Made by a program: the position numbers and the translations under genes. The notes below the pieces were generated by a model. The model worked only from the letters and a program-made list of their open reading frames with translations, made no database searches and was not told where the DNA came from. Positions 19,330 through 29,769 of a stretch of 64,000 nt of DNA are shown in pieces (positions within the stretch are counted from its first letter, which is position 1; each line of letters starts with the position of its first letter). The stretch covers positions 34,138,953 to 34,202,952 of the forward strand of contig CM044961.1 of assembly GCA_024516035.1 (NCBI GenBank), given 5' to 3'. The stretch is from Bactericera cockerelli (taxonomy: Eukaryota > Arthropoda > Insecta > Hemiptera > Triozidae).

Positions 19330-19725
19330 CTGAAAGAAATCACAAATAAATAAAAATCACTGAAATAAATCACAAATAATAAATCACTGAAAGAAATCTC
19401 AGTGGTAAAGGCGGCACTGGGCACTGTGTGAATCCAGAGATTCTAGAGGTCGTGGGTTCGAAACCCAGCTGGGCAAGACAAGTTATCCTCCCATTTGGGA
19501 TTTTTACCACATAATAATACCTACGTCTTGGGCTTACTGCTGGAATAATGGGACTTAATAGTCCTAATCGGGCAGTATAAATAAGACGATATTATTATTA
19601 TAAATCACAATCACTGAAAGAAATCACAAGTAAATTAAAATCACTGAAAGAAATCACAAATAAATTAAAATCACCGAAAGAAATCACAAGTAAATTAAAA
19701 TCACAGAAAGAAATCACAAATAAAT
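19330..19725. repeat. Tandem repeat AATCACTGAAAGAAATCACA, split by a SINE
   Basis: The 20-bp word with a spacer of AATAAATTAA recurs about every 36 bp at both ends of the stretch. A family D SINE (19396-19600) is inserted inside the array. Confidence 0.8.
19396..19603 (+). mobile_element. SINE family D
   Basis: Lacks the first bases of the head and starts CTCAGTGGTAAAGGCGGCAC. B box GGGTTCGAAACCCAGC, body and (TTA)n tail complete. Confidence 0.8.
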
Positions 19726-19829
19726 CCACTAATCACTTCAACGTGGCCGCAGTTTCGCTGTCCATATGCCTCTCAAAAATAAAAGAAAACAATTAAACTA
19801 CAAATTGAATTATTCCATTCTGTTTTTTA

Positions 19830-20027
19830 TAAAGTCGGACCTGGATATAAGAGCGCTGGATATAAGAGAAACCTGGATATAAAACATAAATTGCCACCTC
19901 TAATTTACCTTTCTATAAGGTACAATCTATAACGTAAAATAAGCTTTTTATAAGAGAAACCTGGATATAAGAGAGAAAAAAATTGCTGTCGTTCTGAGTT
20001 CTCTAATATCCAGGATCCACTGTATTC
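19830..20027. mobile_element. Tigger/pogo-like MITE
   Basis: Short element with repeated CTGGATATAAGAG words at the left (from AGTCGGACCTGGATATAAGA) and inverted counterparts ending CCAGGATCCACTGTA at the right, bounded by TA. Repeated GATATAAGAG words at both ends are known from pogo/Tigger members of Tc1/mariner. About 195 bp, with no coding capacity. Confidence 0.6.
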
Positions 20028-20349
20028 CATTCCTTTATTTTAACCATTCAGGTATTTTTGTAACATTTTTTACCTCTATTTTATTCGTATTATTAACTAA
20101 ACAAGCACTGTAAAAAATGGTCACAAAGTAACGCGATTTTTAATTTTTCAAGATTGAATTTTTTTCTCAAGAAAAGCGTCCTGTTTGCCGTCGAAAAACG
20201 GCCTGTGAACCCGCGAAGCTGAGATACGCTACTGAAAGTTTTTCTCCCGTTTTTTTTCTCTCCTTTTCGGCATTATTCCTTTTTTTTTGTCGAAAGCAAC
20301 GCGTTCAGAAATTGCGAAAGCTATGCTGAATGTGAGACAAAGGAACGCT

Positions 20350-20845
20350 TTAGGGGGAAAAGTTTTAGGGAGGGAGGGAGAGAGAGGTAGAAGGACAGTG
20401 GGAGAGAGATAGATAGAGAGACAGAGAGAGGGAGAAATAGAGAAGGGGAGAAGAGAGAGTGAGAAGGTAGAGAGAAAGAAAGAGAGGGAGGGAGAGAGAG
20501 GGGGATAGATAGAGACAGAGAGAGAAGGGGGAGAGAGCGAGAAAGAGAGAGATAGAGGGAAAGGGAGAGAGAGAGTGAGAGAGAAAGAGGGAGGAGAGAG
20601 AGTGAAACAGAGAGAGAGGGAGAAATAGAGAAGAGAGAGTGAGAGGGGAGAGAGAAAGAAAGAGAGGGAGGGAGAGAGAGGGGGATAGATAGAGAGATAG
20701 AGGGAAAGGGAGAGAGAGAGAAAGAGGGAGAGAGAGAGAGAAAGAGAAAGAGGGAGGAGAGAGAGTGAGGAGAGAGAGAGAGAGACAGGGAGAGAGAGTG
20801 AGGAGAGAGAGAGAGAGACAGGGAGAGAGAGACAGTGACAGACAT
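20350..20845. repeat. GA-rich low-complexity tract with higher-order copies
   Basis: Nearly pure purine. A block beginning GAGAAATAGAGAAG recurs at about 20433 and 20631, so the tract has grown by segmental duplication. The long S/L-rich frame on the - strand is an artefact of the repeat. Confidence 0.9.
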
Positions 20846-20982
20846 GTTGAAAGTTTGTTGCAAGATTATGAAAAAATTCGGCTGCCTTTTTGAGAGCCTT
20901 GGGAATTTCTGAAGTTTACTTTTGCAGAACGTTTACCTGTCTCAAACGTATTGACATTATCTCGAGACGATACCTATTAACA

Positions 20983-21121
20983 AGTTATCATATTTGTGTT
21001 AATCACTTTTGTGATACCACAACTACTCAACCTCACTAAATCCACGCTGAAACCGGGACTTGAACCACCGACCTCCAGGTCACAAGTCCGGCGCCTTATC
21101 GATCAAGATACCGAGGTCGGT
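20983..21121 (-). mobile_element. SINE family A
   Basis: TATCATATTTGTGTTAATCA tail side, GGGACTTGAACCACCGACCT, head side TCAAGATACCGAGGTCGG. Confidence 0.8.
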
Positions 21122-21299
21122 TGATACCTATTAACAATCTGATATGTCTGTTCCACATTGGGTCAGAATGTTCCTAAATACCTACCTTTAAATAGATAAA
21201 ATTGATAATTTAAATAGATAAAACAGACGTGATTTATTAAACCGTTAACATATTACCTGTCTTGCGCTGACAATCTAAATAAAGCACAACAAAGGAGCA

Positions 21300-21440
21300 A
21301 GGACTCTGATTGTTGAGTCTCTTCTGTAAATAAATATCACAACTTTCCCGGGCCCACTCAGGCTGGGTGAGGATAACTTGATTAGCTGGTTTGTGAGTTT
21401 CCAGCGAATGGAGGCTAAAACCCCAGATTTCAAGTGGGCA
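21300..21440 (+). mobile_element. F/G-type SINE body without a head
   Basis: GGCCCACTCAGGCTGGGTGA, TTAGCTGGTTTGTGAGTTTC and CAGCGAATGGAGGCTAAAAC. It shares TTGAGTCTCTTCTGTAAATA with the G copy at 15590, so these two belong to one subfamily. Confidence 0.6.
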
Positions 21441-21555
21441 AGAGATTATGAACAAATACAATGCGCAATTTATTTCAAATCTTGTGAAACACTCAAGATG
21501 CTGAAGAGTCAGTGGTTCCCATAATGCGGGATGGTTGGTCCTCCAAAATAATATA

Positions 21556-21765
21556 TGGGCCGACCTCAGTAGGATGACCAAAGTTAAGCAACGCCCAGCG
21601 AGGTGAGGACTTCGTGATGCTGGCATTCTGGCACAACCCGAGCTGGGTGAGGCTATGGTGTGTGGCAGGTTTGTGAGTATCCTGAGAATGGAGTATAAAA
21701 ACCCCGTCGTGTATGACCATGCTGTTGAAAAACCACGTTAAACCCTAAAATTAAATAATGATAAT
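21556..21765 (+). mobile_element. SINE family G (5S rRNA-like head)
   Basis: Head GACCTCAGTAGGATGACCAA, AGTTAAGCAACGCCCAGCGA and GGTGAGGACTTCGTGATGCT; body GAGCTGGGTGAGGCTATGGT, TTTGTGAGTATCC and ATGACCATGCTGTTGAAAAA, ending ACGTTAAACCC and an A-rich tail. The head start (GACCTCAGTAG) resembles family A, which suggests exchange between families. Confidence 0.75.
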
Positions 21766-22149
21766 AAAAAAAAAAACAAAGTTGTTCAGGAGGTTATGAA
21801 AAGTCCAGAAATATGAAATCAGAGCGAAAGAATAATTTTTTATACAAAAACAAACACAATACTTTCGATTTCTAATACATACTCGTATTAGAATTTTCTC
21901 GGAAATAAATTTAGTTGTGATATCACATCGTGTTTGGCTAAAATATGATAACTTTTACGTTTTCTTACCTTTATAGCTAGAGTGTCTAGAGTTCAAAGTG
22001 ATAAATTGAATGAAAACTATTTTTTCCATCACTCTGCCCCCCCGCTCATACTCTCAGTGTGAAAAAGAAACACTCTCAGGAGTAAATTGTAATGTACCTA
22101 CAGTCGAGATGTGGTGTGTGGGAGACATGTAATATGTTTGTATTAGTGT

Positions 22150-22682
22150 GCGATTAGATGGGAAGGGATGGAGGGAAGGTAGAGAGAGAGAGGGAGGGAG
22201 AGAGAGAGAGAGAGAGAGAGTGGGAGGGAGATTTTAGGTGGGAGTAAGACAAGGAGAAGTTGTGACGAGTGTGTGAATGACCTAATCAGGGGGAGAGAAT
22301 AAGAGAGAGAGAAAAAGGGAGAGAGGGAGGGAGAAAGAGAGAAAGGAAAGGAGAGAGGGAGGGAGAGGGAGAGAGAGAGGGAGTGAGAGAGAGAGAGAGA
22401 GAGGGAGAGAGAGAGAAAGAAAGAGAGAGAGGGAGTGAGAGAGAGAGAGAGAGGGAGAGAGAGAGAAAGAAAGAGAGAGAGGGAGTGAGAGAGAGAGAGA
22501 AGAGAGAGGGAGAGAGAGAGAGAGAGGGAGAGAGAGAGATAGAGAGAGAGAGAAGCCATATTAAGGATAAAGATGTTTCACGTGGGAGTAAGAAAAGGTG
22601 AGAGATAAATGAAAGTGTGAATAAGCAAAAAGGAAGAGAGAAAGAGAGGGAGAGAGGGTCAGAGGGAGAGAGAGAAAGGGAC

Positions 22683-22713
<31 letters not shown>

Positions 22714-22830
22714 TAAAGAAATAGGGGATGGAGAGATATTACGTGGGAGTAAGACAAGGAGAGAGTGAATGACCTATGAAGGAGGGAGAGAGAGAGAGAG
22801 TAGGAGGCAAGCAGCGTGGGAGTGAGAAGG
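22150..22830. repeat. GA-rich tract with duplicated blocks
   Basis: Purine tracts separated by a unique spacer. AGGTGGGAGTAAGACAAGGA (22234) and CGTGGGAGTAAGACAAGGAG (22742), with a related copy at 22580, are dispersed units, each next to a GA tract. No gene. Confidence 0.9.
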
Positions 22831-22974
22831 AGGTATAATAATTATGTCTTGTGAAGGACAAAATTAAAAGATAAATAAATAACTTTCGCATAGGATAGAG
22901 GAGGCAAGGGACTAAGAGGGTATAGAGAGAGAGAGATAATAATAATAATAGTAAGAAAATAATAATAAATATGC

Positions 22975-23190
22975 CAGCGTCGATGGCGTATTGAATGCTC
23001 TGGTTCTCGTAGGATCACCGAAGTTAATTAACGTCCAGTGAGGTGAAGACTTCGTGATGCTGGCATTTCGGCTTAACCCAGTCTGAGTGTTAATGTAAGT
23101 AGCAGGTTTTCTGAGTTTCCTGTGAATGGAGGGCAACCCCCCTTCGCGATATGACTATGCAGTTGAAAGTGACGTTAAACCCAAGTTAAA
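22975..23190 (+). mobile_element. SINE family G (5S rRNA-like head), best copy
   Basis: Head GCCAGCGTCGATGGCGTATT, then TGGTTCTCGTAGGATCACCG and AAGTTAATTAACGTCCAGTG, which follow the order and wording of the 5S rRNA internal control region. Body AACCCAGTCTGAGTGTTAAT, GAGTTTCCTGTGAATGGAGG and GACTATGCAGTTGAAAGTGA, ending ACGTTAAACCC plus an A-run. Confidence 0.8.
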
Positions 23191-23282
23191 AAAAAAATTC
23201 CTGCCCCGCTGGGAATCGAACCCAGGTCACCATGCATACAATGCCTAGCGCGCTAACTCACTCTGCCACGGTGACTACTGAT
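23191..23282 (-). mobile_element. SINE family B, head portion
   Basis: GCTGGGAATCGAACCCAGGT and CTCACTCTGCCACGGTGACT on the + strand give the B head in reverse. It abuts the G element tail directly. Confidence 0.75.
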
Positions 23283-23454
23283 ATGATCATGCAGTTGAAA
23301 GCAATGTTAAATTTTTGTTTAAAAAAACGCTTGCATACGAGTCTGCAACCATTTCGACATTTTCATCTTTACTATTCAAGGTCCAAAACCCAACTGACCA
23401 AATTTCGTATTGTGCGCATGACACACACTTTCCCTCTTCTCTTAGGGTTGCAAT

Positions 23455-23612
23455 ATCGAAACGAAAATATCGATATTAGGTATATCGATAATATCGAAAC
23501 CATAATATCGATATCCGATATTAGAAGACTTCTCTCCCTTTACAATTCGATATTTCGTTACATAATATCGTTACATAATTTCGTTACACAATTTCGTCAC
23601 ATAATTTTGGTT
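23455..23612. repeat. ATCGAT-rich repeat
   Basis: AATATCGATATTAGGTATAT, ATCGATAATATCG and ATATCGATATCCGATATTAG occur close together, followed by a CGTTACATAAT word repeated four times. Likely part of a MITE; no ends resolved. Confidence 0.55.
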
Positions 23613-23659
23613 ATGTGCCAGAGCAAAGACATGAAAATGTCAAAATAAATAAAAAGTGT

Positions 23660-23982
23660 GTGTGATTTGTGCTTTTTATTTCATAATTTTAGTGGGCAGG
23701 ACTTTTCCGTAACTTTAAAATCCTAATATCTGATTTCTCCCATGATTCCGTCAGTGGTCACTGCACACATCAAAGTAATTGTTACTTTTTTTTCCTCACG
23801 AGGTGCCACCCTCCGTGGAGTGACGGTTGAGACTACTGCCCGTAGTCCAGAGATCCCGAGTTCGATCCCTACCCAGGCTGGCTGAGTTTAATGTGGGTAG
23901 CTGGTACGATTCCCAGCGAATGGAGGGTAAAAACTCCGTCCTGACTATCTATCTCAATCAGGACGTTAAAACCGAATAGAAT
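23660..23982. mobile_element. SINE B tail (-) interrupted by a SINE F (+)
   Basis: 23660-23807 is the B tail in reverse (TAATTTTAGTGGGCAGGACT, TTTCCTCACGAGGTG); at 23808 an F copy starts (CCCTCCGTGGAGTGACGGTT, GAGTTCGATCCCTACCC, GGTACGATTCCCAGCGAATG), ending about 23982. Confidence 0.7.
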
Positions 23983-24087
23983 CTACTGGTCACAATAGAT
24001 CTAATTAGGTCGCAGTGTTAATTGTCAGATTTTCAGTGAAAAACCAGCAACCAGGTCAGATAATAATAATAATTCTAGGTAAGTGGA

Positions 24088-24183
24088 CGTCCAAGTACTA
24101 AATATTCTGTACTGCTGGTATCGAACCCAGGTCACCGTGCATGAACGCCTGCTGTGCTACCCCACTCGACCACGGTGACTACT
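24088..24183 (-). mobile_element. SINE family B, head portion
   Basis: TGGTATCGAACCCAGGTCAC and CACTCGACCACGGTGACTAC on the + strand. A GA-rich tract (24184-24300) follows directly. Confidence 0.7.
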
Positions 24184-24299
24184 AAGAGACAGAGAGAGAG
24201 AGAAAGAGAAAGAGAATGAGAAAGATATATAGAGAAAGAGAAAAAGAAATATAGCAGAGGAAGGGAGAACAAAGGCTAAAAAGAAGGAGAGGGAGTATT

Positions 24300-25013
24300 G
24301 GAAAAGAATAATAATAAGAAAATAATAATAAATAATATGGACGAAAATAATAATAAATTTAATATAATATGAGGGGGGGCAGACGCATATCAAATTTGTC
24401 ACAGGAAATTTTAAATAAATAATTATAAGGGAAAAAAAACAACAAGAATAAAACAGTATAAAAATTGATTATTATTAAATAATATGGAAATTAAATTTTT
24501 AATTATAAATATTTTTTAACTCAAATTACATAATACATTATATTTTTACTATCTATAAGAGACCCAACACATGCTTGCGCACTTCGGGTCTCTTCTACTA
24601 CAATTTCAATAACAAAAAAACAATTTTAAGCATTTTATCTATGTATATAATATTATTTTATTTAAGTTATGTTTCTGTGCTTGATGATTGTTATATGTTT
24701 AAAAAAAATAAATGATGAAAAAGTATTTAAAAAAAAAAAAAAAAAAAAAAAAAACAACATAAATTTGAAAACTTTTACATCTCATTTACTTATTTTTTAT
24801 CTCTGCCCTAGCCGAGAGTTTTTTACGAGTCCTCATGACTTTATTGACGTTTTAGGAGAATATTTGGCGCGTTATTTTCCCTCCGAGCAGGCAATGGGAG
24901 TGAAATGTTTTTTATGGGGTTGTTTTTTTTTATGGAGAGCCACGGTTGGTTATTTTATAGTCCTTTACAATGGAGGAGGTCCTATTTTCATTCGGGGAGT
25001 AATTAGCGGAGTA
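24300..25013. other. AT-rich intergenic DNA with a long A-run
   Basis: Contains an A-run of about 25 at 24729-24753. From 24800 to 25013 a unique stretch (CGAGTCCTCATGACTTTATT, GGTCCTATTTTCATTCGGGG) reads in an open frame but matches no family I know. Confidence 0.35.
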
Positions 25014-25103
25014 GTGGGCGTGGCCGAGGGGAGTAGAGCAGTTGGTTGGGTGGAAGAGATTGCCTCAGGCAATAACCCCGCCCTTTAGTTAGGGCATTGC
25101 TAT
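25014..25103 (+). mobile_element. Element H, 5' portion
   Basis: GTGGGCGTGGCCGAGGGGAG, AGAGCAGTTGGTTGGGTGGA and CAATAACCCCGCCCTTTAGT. It carries the longest 5' end of H seen here, and its GTGGCCGAGGGG start is weakly tRNA-like. Confidence 0.65.
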
Positions 25104-25299
25104 TTTCTTCTTTATTGTCTTCAACCTGTTTCTTCAGTTATTAGAGCATCCAAGTAGTATGGAGTATGGAGATAAGTTGGTTGGCTCTAGTCTGGTAATC
25201 TAAATAGCAGTTTTTTCTTTTTCAATAAATAAAGAGATGCTATATTAAACTATGAGCGTAATGGGACTCCCTGTCTCAAGCCGACAGTCTACATTAATA

Positions 25300-25388
25300 G
25301 TCACCGTTGCCGAGTGAGTTAGCGCGCTAGGCATTGCACGCACGGGTGATCTGGGTTCGAATCCCAGCGAAGTCGGAAATTTTCCGTT
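25300..25388 (+). mobile_element. SINE family B, head portion
   Basis: TAGTCACCGTTGCCGAGTGA, TAGCGCGCTAGGCATTGCAC and GGTTCGAATCCCAGCG. Confidence 0.75.
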
Positions 25389-25734
25389 TTTTGGATGTTA
25401 CACCATAGTGAACCTCAACCTGAAAAATGTTTCCTCAGAGACAAAAAACAAAATGAACAAAAGAAAAGTAAGTTTTTATAAAATACAATATCATCAGTGT
25501 TTAATTTTCAAATACCACTTAATGTATTTACAACATATTTTCTTGTATTTACAACTAGAAGTCGAATTTCTTTTCTTCAATTCAAACATTGAAGAAGGAG
25601 AAAGAAGGGGAGATTTTTTTTCTTAGCTTTTTTATATGTATAAAAAATATGTACAATAAATAAATAATCAAATAGGTAATAGTGTCTATTTCTATTTAAA
25701 AAGAGAAGAGAAGAAGAGGTAGGGACTAATAAGA

Positions 25735-25736
25735 GG

Positions 25737-25789
<53 letters not shown>

Positions 25790-25790
25790 C
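25735..25790. repeat. (GA)n microsatellite
   Basis: About 25 perfect GA units. 25390-25735 is AT-rich with no gene seen. Confidence 0.95.
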
Positions 25791-26039
25791 TTGATTTTTA
25801 AGGTTCCTATTTTATTTCTTTCTTTTTTAAAAACAAAGAATCAGTCAGACTTGATATTTTTTAATATTTTATTAATAATATTTTTCCACTTTTTACATAA
25901 AAAATGCTGAGAATTGAAGACCTACGGTCATAATTTTTGAAGAGAAAAGTGGCCAATCAAGTTTAAAAACAACAAAATTATCCAAGTCACAAATATACAG
26001 TAGGTACCTAAGGTATTATTTATTTGTATCTTGACACAC

Positions 26040-26690
26040 TAGAGGTACATCAAATTGTCATTAAATTTACATCTTGGAATAAGATATGTACATTTTAATT
26101 ATTGTTGTTGATTTGTTTGTTTTATTTTAGAACATTGTCAATTTCATGAAATTTACAGAATTTTTTATTCATATAATTTTAAGGGTATAATTTTGATATC
26201 ATGGAATTTACACAGGAATTCTCAATAAATTTAATACTTAATTAGTGGCCAGGTTGAGATGCAATTGCTAGGTCCCTGCTCATGTATATTAGTATATGCC
26301 AGCAGGGACCTAGCAGCCACATCTAGACCTGGCCATTAATCTATGGTATTTTTGATTTCATGAAGTATACAGTTTTTTTAGAGTCCACTAAACTTTCATA
26401 ATATTTATGTTTTGAAGAAATTTATTGTAAGACTGATTTCATGAGATTTACATTTTTAAATGTTGTGCCTATCATGTTATACTATCAAAAACTATGTATA
26501 TCGATTCCATGAAATAATGTTGATTCACAAATTCATTAAATTTACATTATGAAAACATTTTTGATTTTATAAAATTTACAATCAAAGTGTAGTTGATTTC
26601 ATGAAATGACAAGAGGTAGAAAGAAGGTCTCAACAGGTAAAATAATGAAATTTATCTTTCTAAACATGCTTGGTTTCATCAATGTACACC
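26040..26690 (+). repeat. Degenerate array of GATTTCATGAAATTTACA
   Basis: Near 26057, 26141, 26193, 26352, 26433, 26501, 26532, 26562, 26593 and 26672 the sequence returns to versions of GATTTCATGAAATTTACA at irregular 30-110 bp spacing. The core TTTCATGAAA is palindromic. Spacers are AT-rich and unrelated. No family recognised. Confidence 0.65.
26243..26340. other. Long imperfect hairpin (about 45-bp stem)
   Basis: Left arm TTAGTGGCCAGGT ... CTAGGTCCCTGCT and right arm AGCAGGGACCTAG ... ACCTGGCCATTAA pair with few mismatches around a loop of roughly 6 nt. It could be a small palindromic MITE or a miRNA-like precursor; the sequence alone does not decide. Confidence 0.6.
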
Positions 26691-26759
26691 CAAAATACAC
26701 AGTCTAAACATTAAAAAATAATCATTCGAAATTTCAGAAAATTTCAATCACTTTTTCAA

Positions 26760-27760
26760 TTTTTATTCATTTTTTTATACACGTTATTTACAGGAGAGAT
26801 TGCAAAACTAAATTTAAAAAAAGAAACAAGAGTTTAGAAAATAAAAAACAGTCAATTTTTTTTCGTACTATTAAGCGAAAGATTTTCGTACACAAAACAA
26901 AAGAGAGGGGGAATAATCTAACGGTCGGGTCGAGACATTCATGCCAGCTGTTTGCTAGGAGCGGGCATGGACATTAATCACAGGTCTCTAGTCCTTACTG
27001 GCTCGAAGGTAGCAAGTAGAATATCTCGACTCAGTCGTAAATCAGAGAAAATTTGCGTACTCAAGTTGCGTCACAAATGCTGAAAAGCCCGAGTCAACAA
27101 AACTGGGTTTCTGCACATGCGTAAACATTTATAACGCAAGTTGAGAAAACTTTCTATAGTCTGCGCAATATAAATTGAAACAACAGAGAAACTCGCGTTT
27201 GTTTTTACTAATATGGGCTAGAGGGGAGGGGACAACATAAAAATTCTGGCTATCTTCTCAACACAGAGATAGAGCCAACTTGACAACACTGGTGTCTTAA
27301 CTTATACAGAGCAGACTATAATTACTATTTATTTTTTTACAATAAAGAATTCCAGAGGGTATGAATTGCAGACTTTGTCATTGGCAGTAATCACAGTCTT
27401 TATAAATTCATTTCAATTTCTTTTACACAAAAAAGTCTTCTTTACCAGAAAACTTTTAAAATGAATAGCATGAAATTCATCAAGTTAACTTATTTTGACT
27501 ACCCTTAGCTTTGTTGTTATCTTTTTTTACAATGTGAACCTAGAACACCAATAAATTTGGTAGCCAAATAGACCAACCAATTGGTTTTAAGGATACCTGT
27601 ATTTTAATGGATGGAACATAAGATTGTCTTTTTGAGTTCTATCATGGGTAATGCTAAAAAACCAACAAATTTGGCAGTAAAATCGACCAATCAAATTTCG
27701 TTCAAGCATACTTTTGTCAAAATATTTTAAGAATGTGTAGCCCAATTACACCAATGGATA
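26760..27760. other. Intergenic DNA with weak long-period repetition
   Basis: CCAATAAATTTGGTAGCCAA (27548), CCAACAAATTTGGCAGTAAA (27662) and a related copy after 28090 suggest an old duplicated unit of about 110 bp or more. No gene, SINE or splice structure seen. Confidence 0.4.
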
Positions 27761-27770
27761 ATGGATTTAA

Positions 27771-28051
27771 CACGTTCGTTACCGAACGGCCATATGTGGA
27801 TGTTTTTGTGTTTTTCTGTGGGACCAAAACACACATGTGGCCGTTATCAAAATTTTAACGAGGGACCGGACATCCATATATGGCCTTTTTGAGGTAGGTT
27901 GTTAGTATTAGAACAGATATAGGATCGATTCTTGTACAAATACGATGCCAAATATGCAAAAAAAAATCATTTTGGTACCCAGGATGCAACAGCGACTTTA
28001 CCGCCTGGTCCCTACGTAAAACTTGAAAAAATTGGCTTGGTAACGAACGTG
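27771..28051. mobile_element. piggyBac-like MITE with TTAA target sites
   Basis: 13-bp inverted termini CACGTTCGTTACC and GGTAACGAACGTG, each flanked by TTAA (27767-27770 and 28052-28055). TTAA duplication is diagnostic of piggyBac-type insertion. 281 bp, non-coding, with inner GGCCATATGTGGATG and CATCCATATATGGCC words also inverted. Confidence 0.85.
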
Positions 28052-28306
28052 TTAAGGGATCTATGTCAAAATACTGAATGAGTAGCCAATTTGACCAATA
28101 AATTTTGTTCTAAGCATACATACTATGTCAAAATATGTTATTTATGGGGATTAAGTAAAATAATGGGATACGTTTAGGCTTGAATTATGAAACAGGATTG
28201 GTTAATCAAAGTGGACTCTATCACTTAATAGTATGCTATGGTGTGCTGAGGATGGTTCAAATTACCACTTGAGGGCATGTTAAGGGGTAGTGTCCACTTA
28301 GATTAA

Positions 28307-28575
28307 GGGCGGAATAATAGACGTTCTTGTAGAATCTCTGTGACGCTAAGGGCGAAATTAATAGACAAATTCTATATCTCAAGTCATTGCTAAGTGTTGG
28401 TTTTCCCTATCTTACACATCACGCAATCCGTGACTTAGCGCCACAGAGGTATTACAAATAAGTCTATTAATTCCACCCTAAGTCACAGATTGTGTACTCG
28501 GTAAGACAGGGAAAATCGACGCTTAGCAATGACTTGAGTTATAGAATTTGTCTAATAATTTGGTCCTTAATCTCA
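28307..28575. mobile_element. Decayed GGGCGGAATTAATAGAC MITE, two overlapping copies
   Basis: Repeats the termini and internal words of the intact copy at 33179-33314 (TGCTAAGTGTTGGTTTTCCC, TAAGACAGGGAAAATCGACG, CACAGAGGTATTACAAATA). It looks like two copies lying in opposite directions or one rearranged copy. Confidence 0.6.
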
Positions 28576-28834
28576 GCCCATTTCATAACAAGACCCTTAA
28601 CACACAGAAAAATGCAAAGATATTTAAGTGAGGCTAGTGGTTGTTTAGACAATAATTAGGTAATATGAAGTAATATGTACTAAATGATTTTGTAAAATAA
28701 ACTGTACTCCTATGTTTTCATGAATCATAGTGACAGTCATTAATTATAAACTAAAATTTGGGTTTCAAGTTAAAAGTTTTAAAACTGACAGTAGTCAACC
28801 AATGGGAAATTATTTCAAAAAGTATCATGAGATT

Positions 28835-28945
28835 TTTTATTTCGTAGCCATGAAACAGCAGCTACTGTAGACGCTTGTGGTCTGTGATGTAGCCTGCCCA
28901 TACCACAGTCTGCCACCCCTCTGATGGGCGAGAAGTGACACAGTA
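28835..28945 (-). mobile_element. SINE family E, 3' part
   Basis: TTTATTTCGTAGCCATGAAA, CTACTGTAGACGCTTGTGGT and CTGATGGGCGAGAAGTGACA. The head is missing. Confidence 0.7.
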
Positions 28946-29134
28946 TATATTTTATCCATTAAATGGTTTCATGTGTGTTCAAGGTATACAGGATTTAAAA
29001 ATCATTGTTTTTCTTATAGATCTTTGCAAAGGTGTAATAATTATAATCGTATACATAGAATTTAAAATAAATCTTTAGTTTTACCAAGATTTTGGGAGAA
29101 TATTTTAAAAGCTACATAAAAACATAATAAATAA

Positions 29135-29395
29135 AAAGTTATCATATTTGTGTTAAACACTTTCGTTATATCACAACTACTCAAACTCGCTTTACTAAAT
29201 CTGTGCTAAATCCGGGACTTGAAAAACTGAACTCCAGGTTACAAATCCGCCGCCTTATCGATCAAGCCACATAAAAAATACCTCTGATTATCCGACCTCA
29301 GTAGCTTCAAGTCCGTGGTTTCAGCGTAAATTTAGTAAAGCGAGTTCAAGTAGTTGTGATATCGCGGAAGTGATTAACACAAATATCATAACTAC
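29135..29395. mobile_element. Inverted pair of SINE A copies
   Basis: 29135-29272 is an A copy on the - strand (TATCATATTTGTGTTAAACA to CGATCAAGCCAC). 29299-29395 is an A copy on the + strand lacking the anticodon part of the head (GACCTCAGTAGCTTCAAGTC, AGTAAAGCGAGTTCAAGTAG). Confidence 0.75.
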
Positions 29396-29576
29396 CTCTG
29401 ATTATCTGATCAAATACGATTAGAAACAATAGTCCTGGCTTTGGATTTTCTCAACTGTCGTCCTCGTAATAAATACATCACAGAAATTGTCATTTCGACT
29501 GTAGTGAAAACAGAACATTTCCAAGCAAATGAATTCGATGCTGATGGACTCAAGATGAGACGAAAATATTTTTTCG

Positions 29577-29750
29577 CTTGCTAATCCAGGTAGCGCAGAG
29601 ATTTGTTGGTTCGAATCCCACCAAGTGCATGAATTTTTCCTCATTAATTCGAGTTGGTGACCACATAAGACTCTGAGGGTTAGGTGGTATCAAATGCTTT
29701 CAGCATTAAACTCGTTTAGTGGCTATCTTCCACTAAAGAGTTTTATGAAT
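29577..29750 (+). mobile_element. SINE family C, 5' truncated
   Basis: TAATCCAGGTAGCGCAGAGA, GGTTCGAATCCCACC, AGACTCTGAGGGTTAGGTGG and CTTCCACTAAAGAGTTTTAT. Confidence 0.75.
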
Positions 29751-29769
29751 AATATTTTATTTTTAGAAA

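Noticed and set aside
20321..22601. Long S/L/P- or R/E-rich open frames
   Set aside because: Produced by GA/CT low-complexity tracts; no start context, splice signals or known domain.
22975..23060. A 5S rRNA gene
   Set aside because: Only the internal promoter region resembles 5S; it continues into a SINE body and an A tail and recurs in truncated form.
24800..25100. Small novel gene with frame starting near 24669
   Set aside because: The frame crosses a long A-run and ends inside element H; no splice sites or homology support it.
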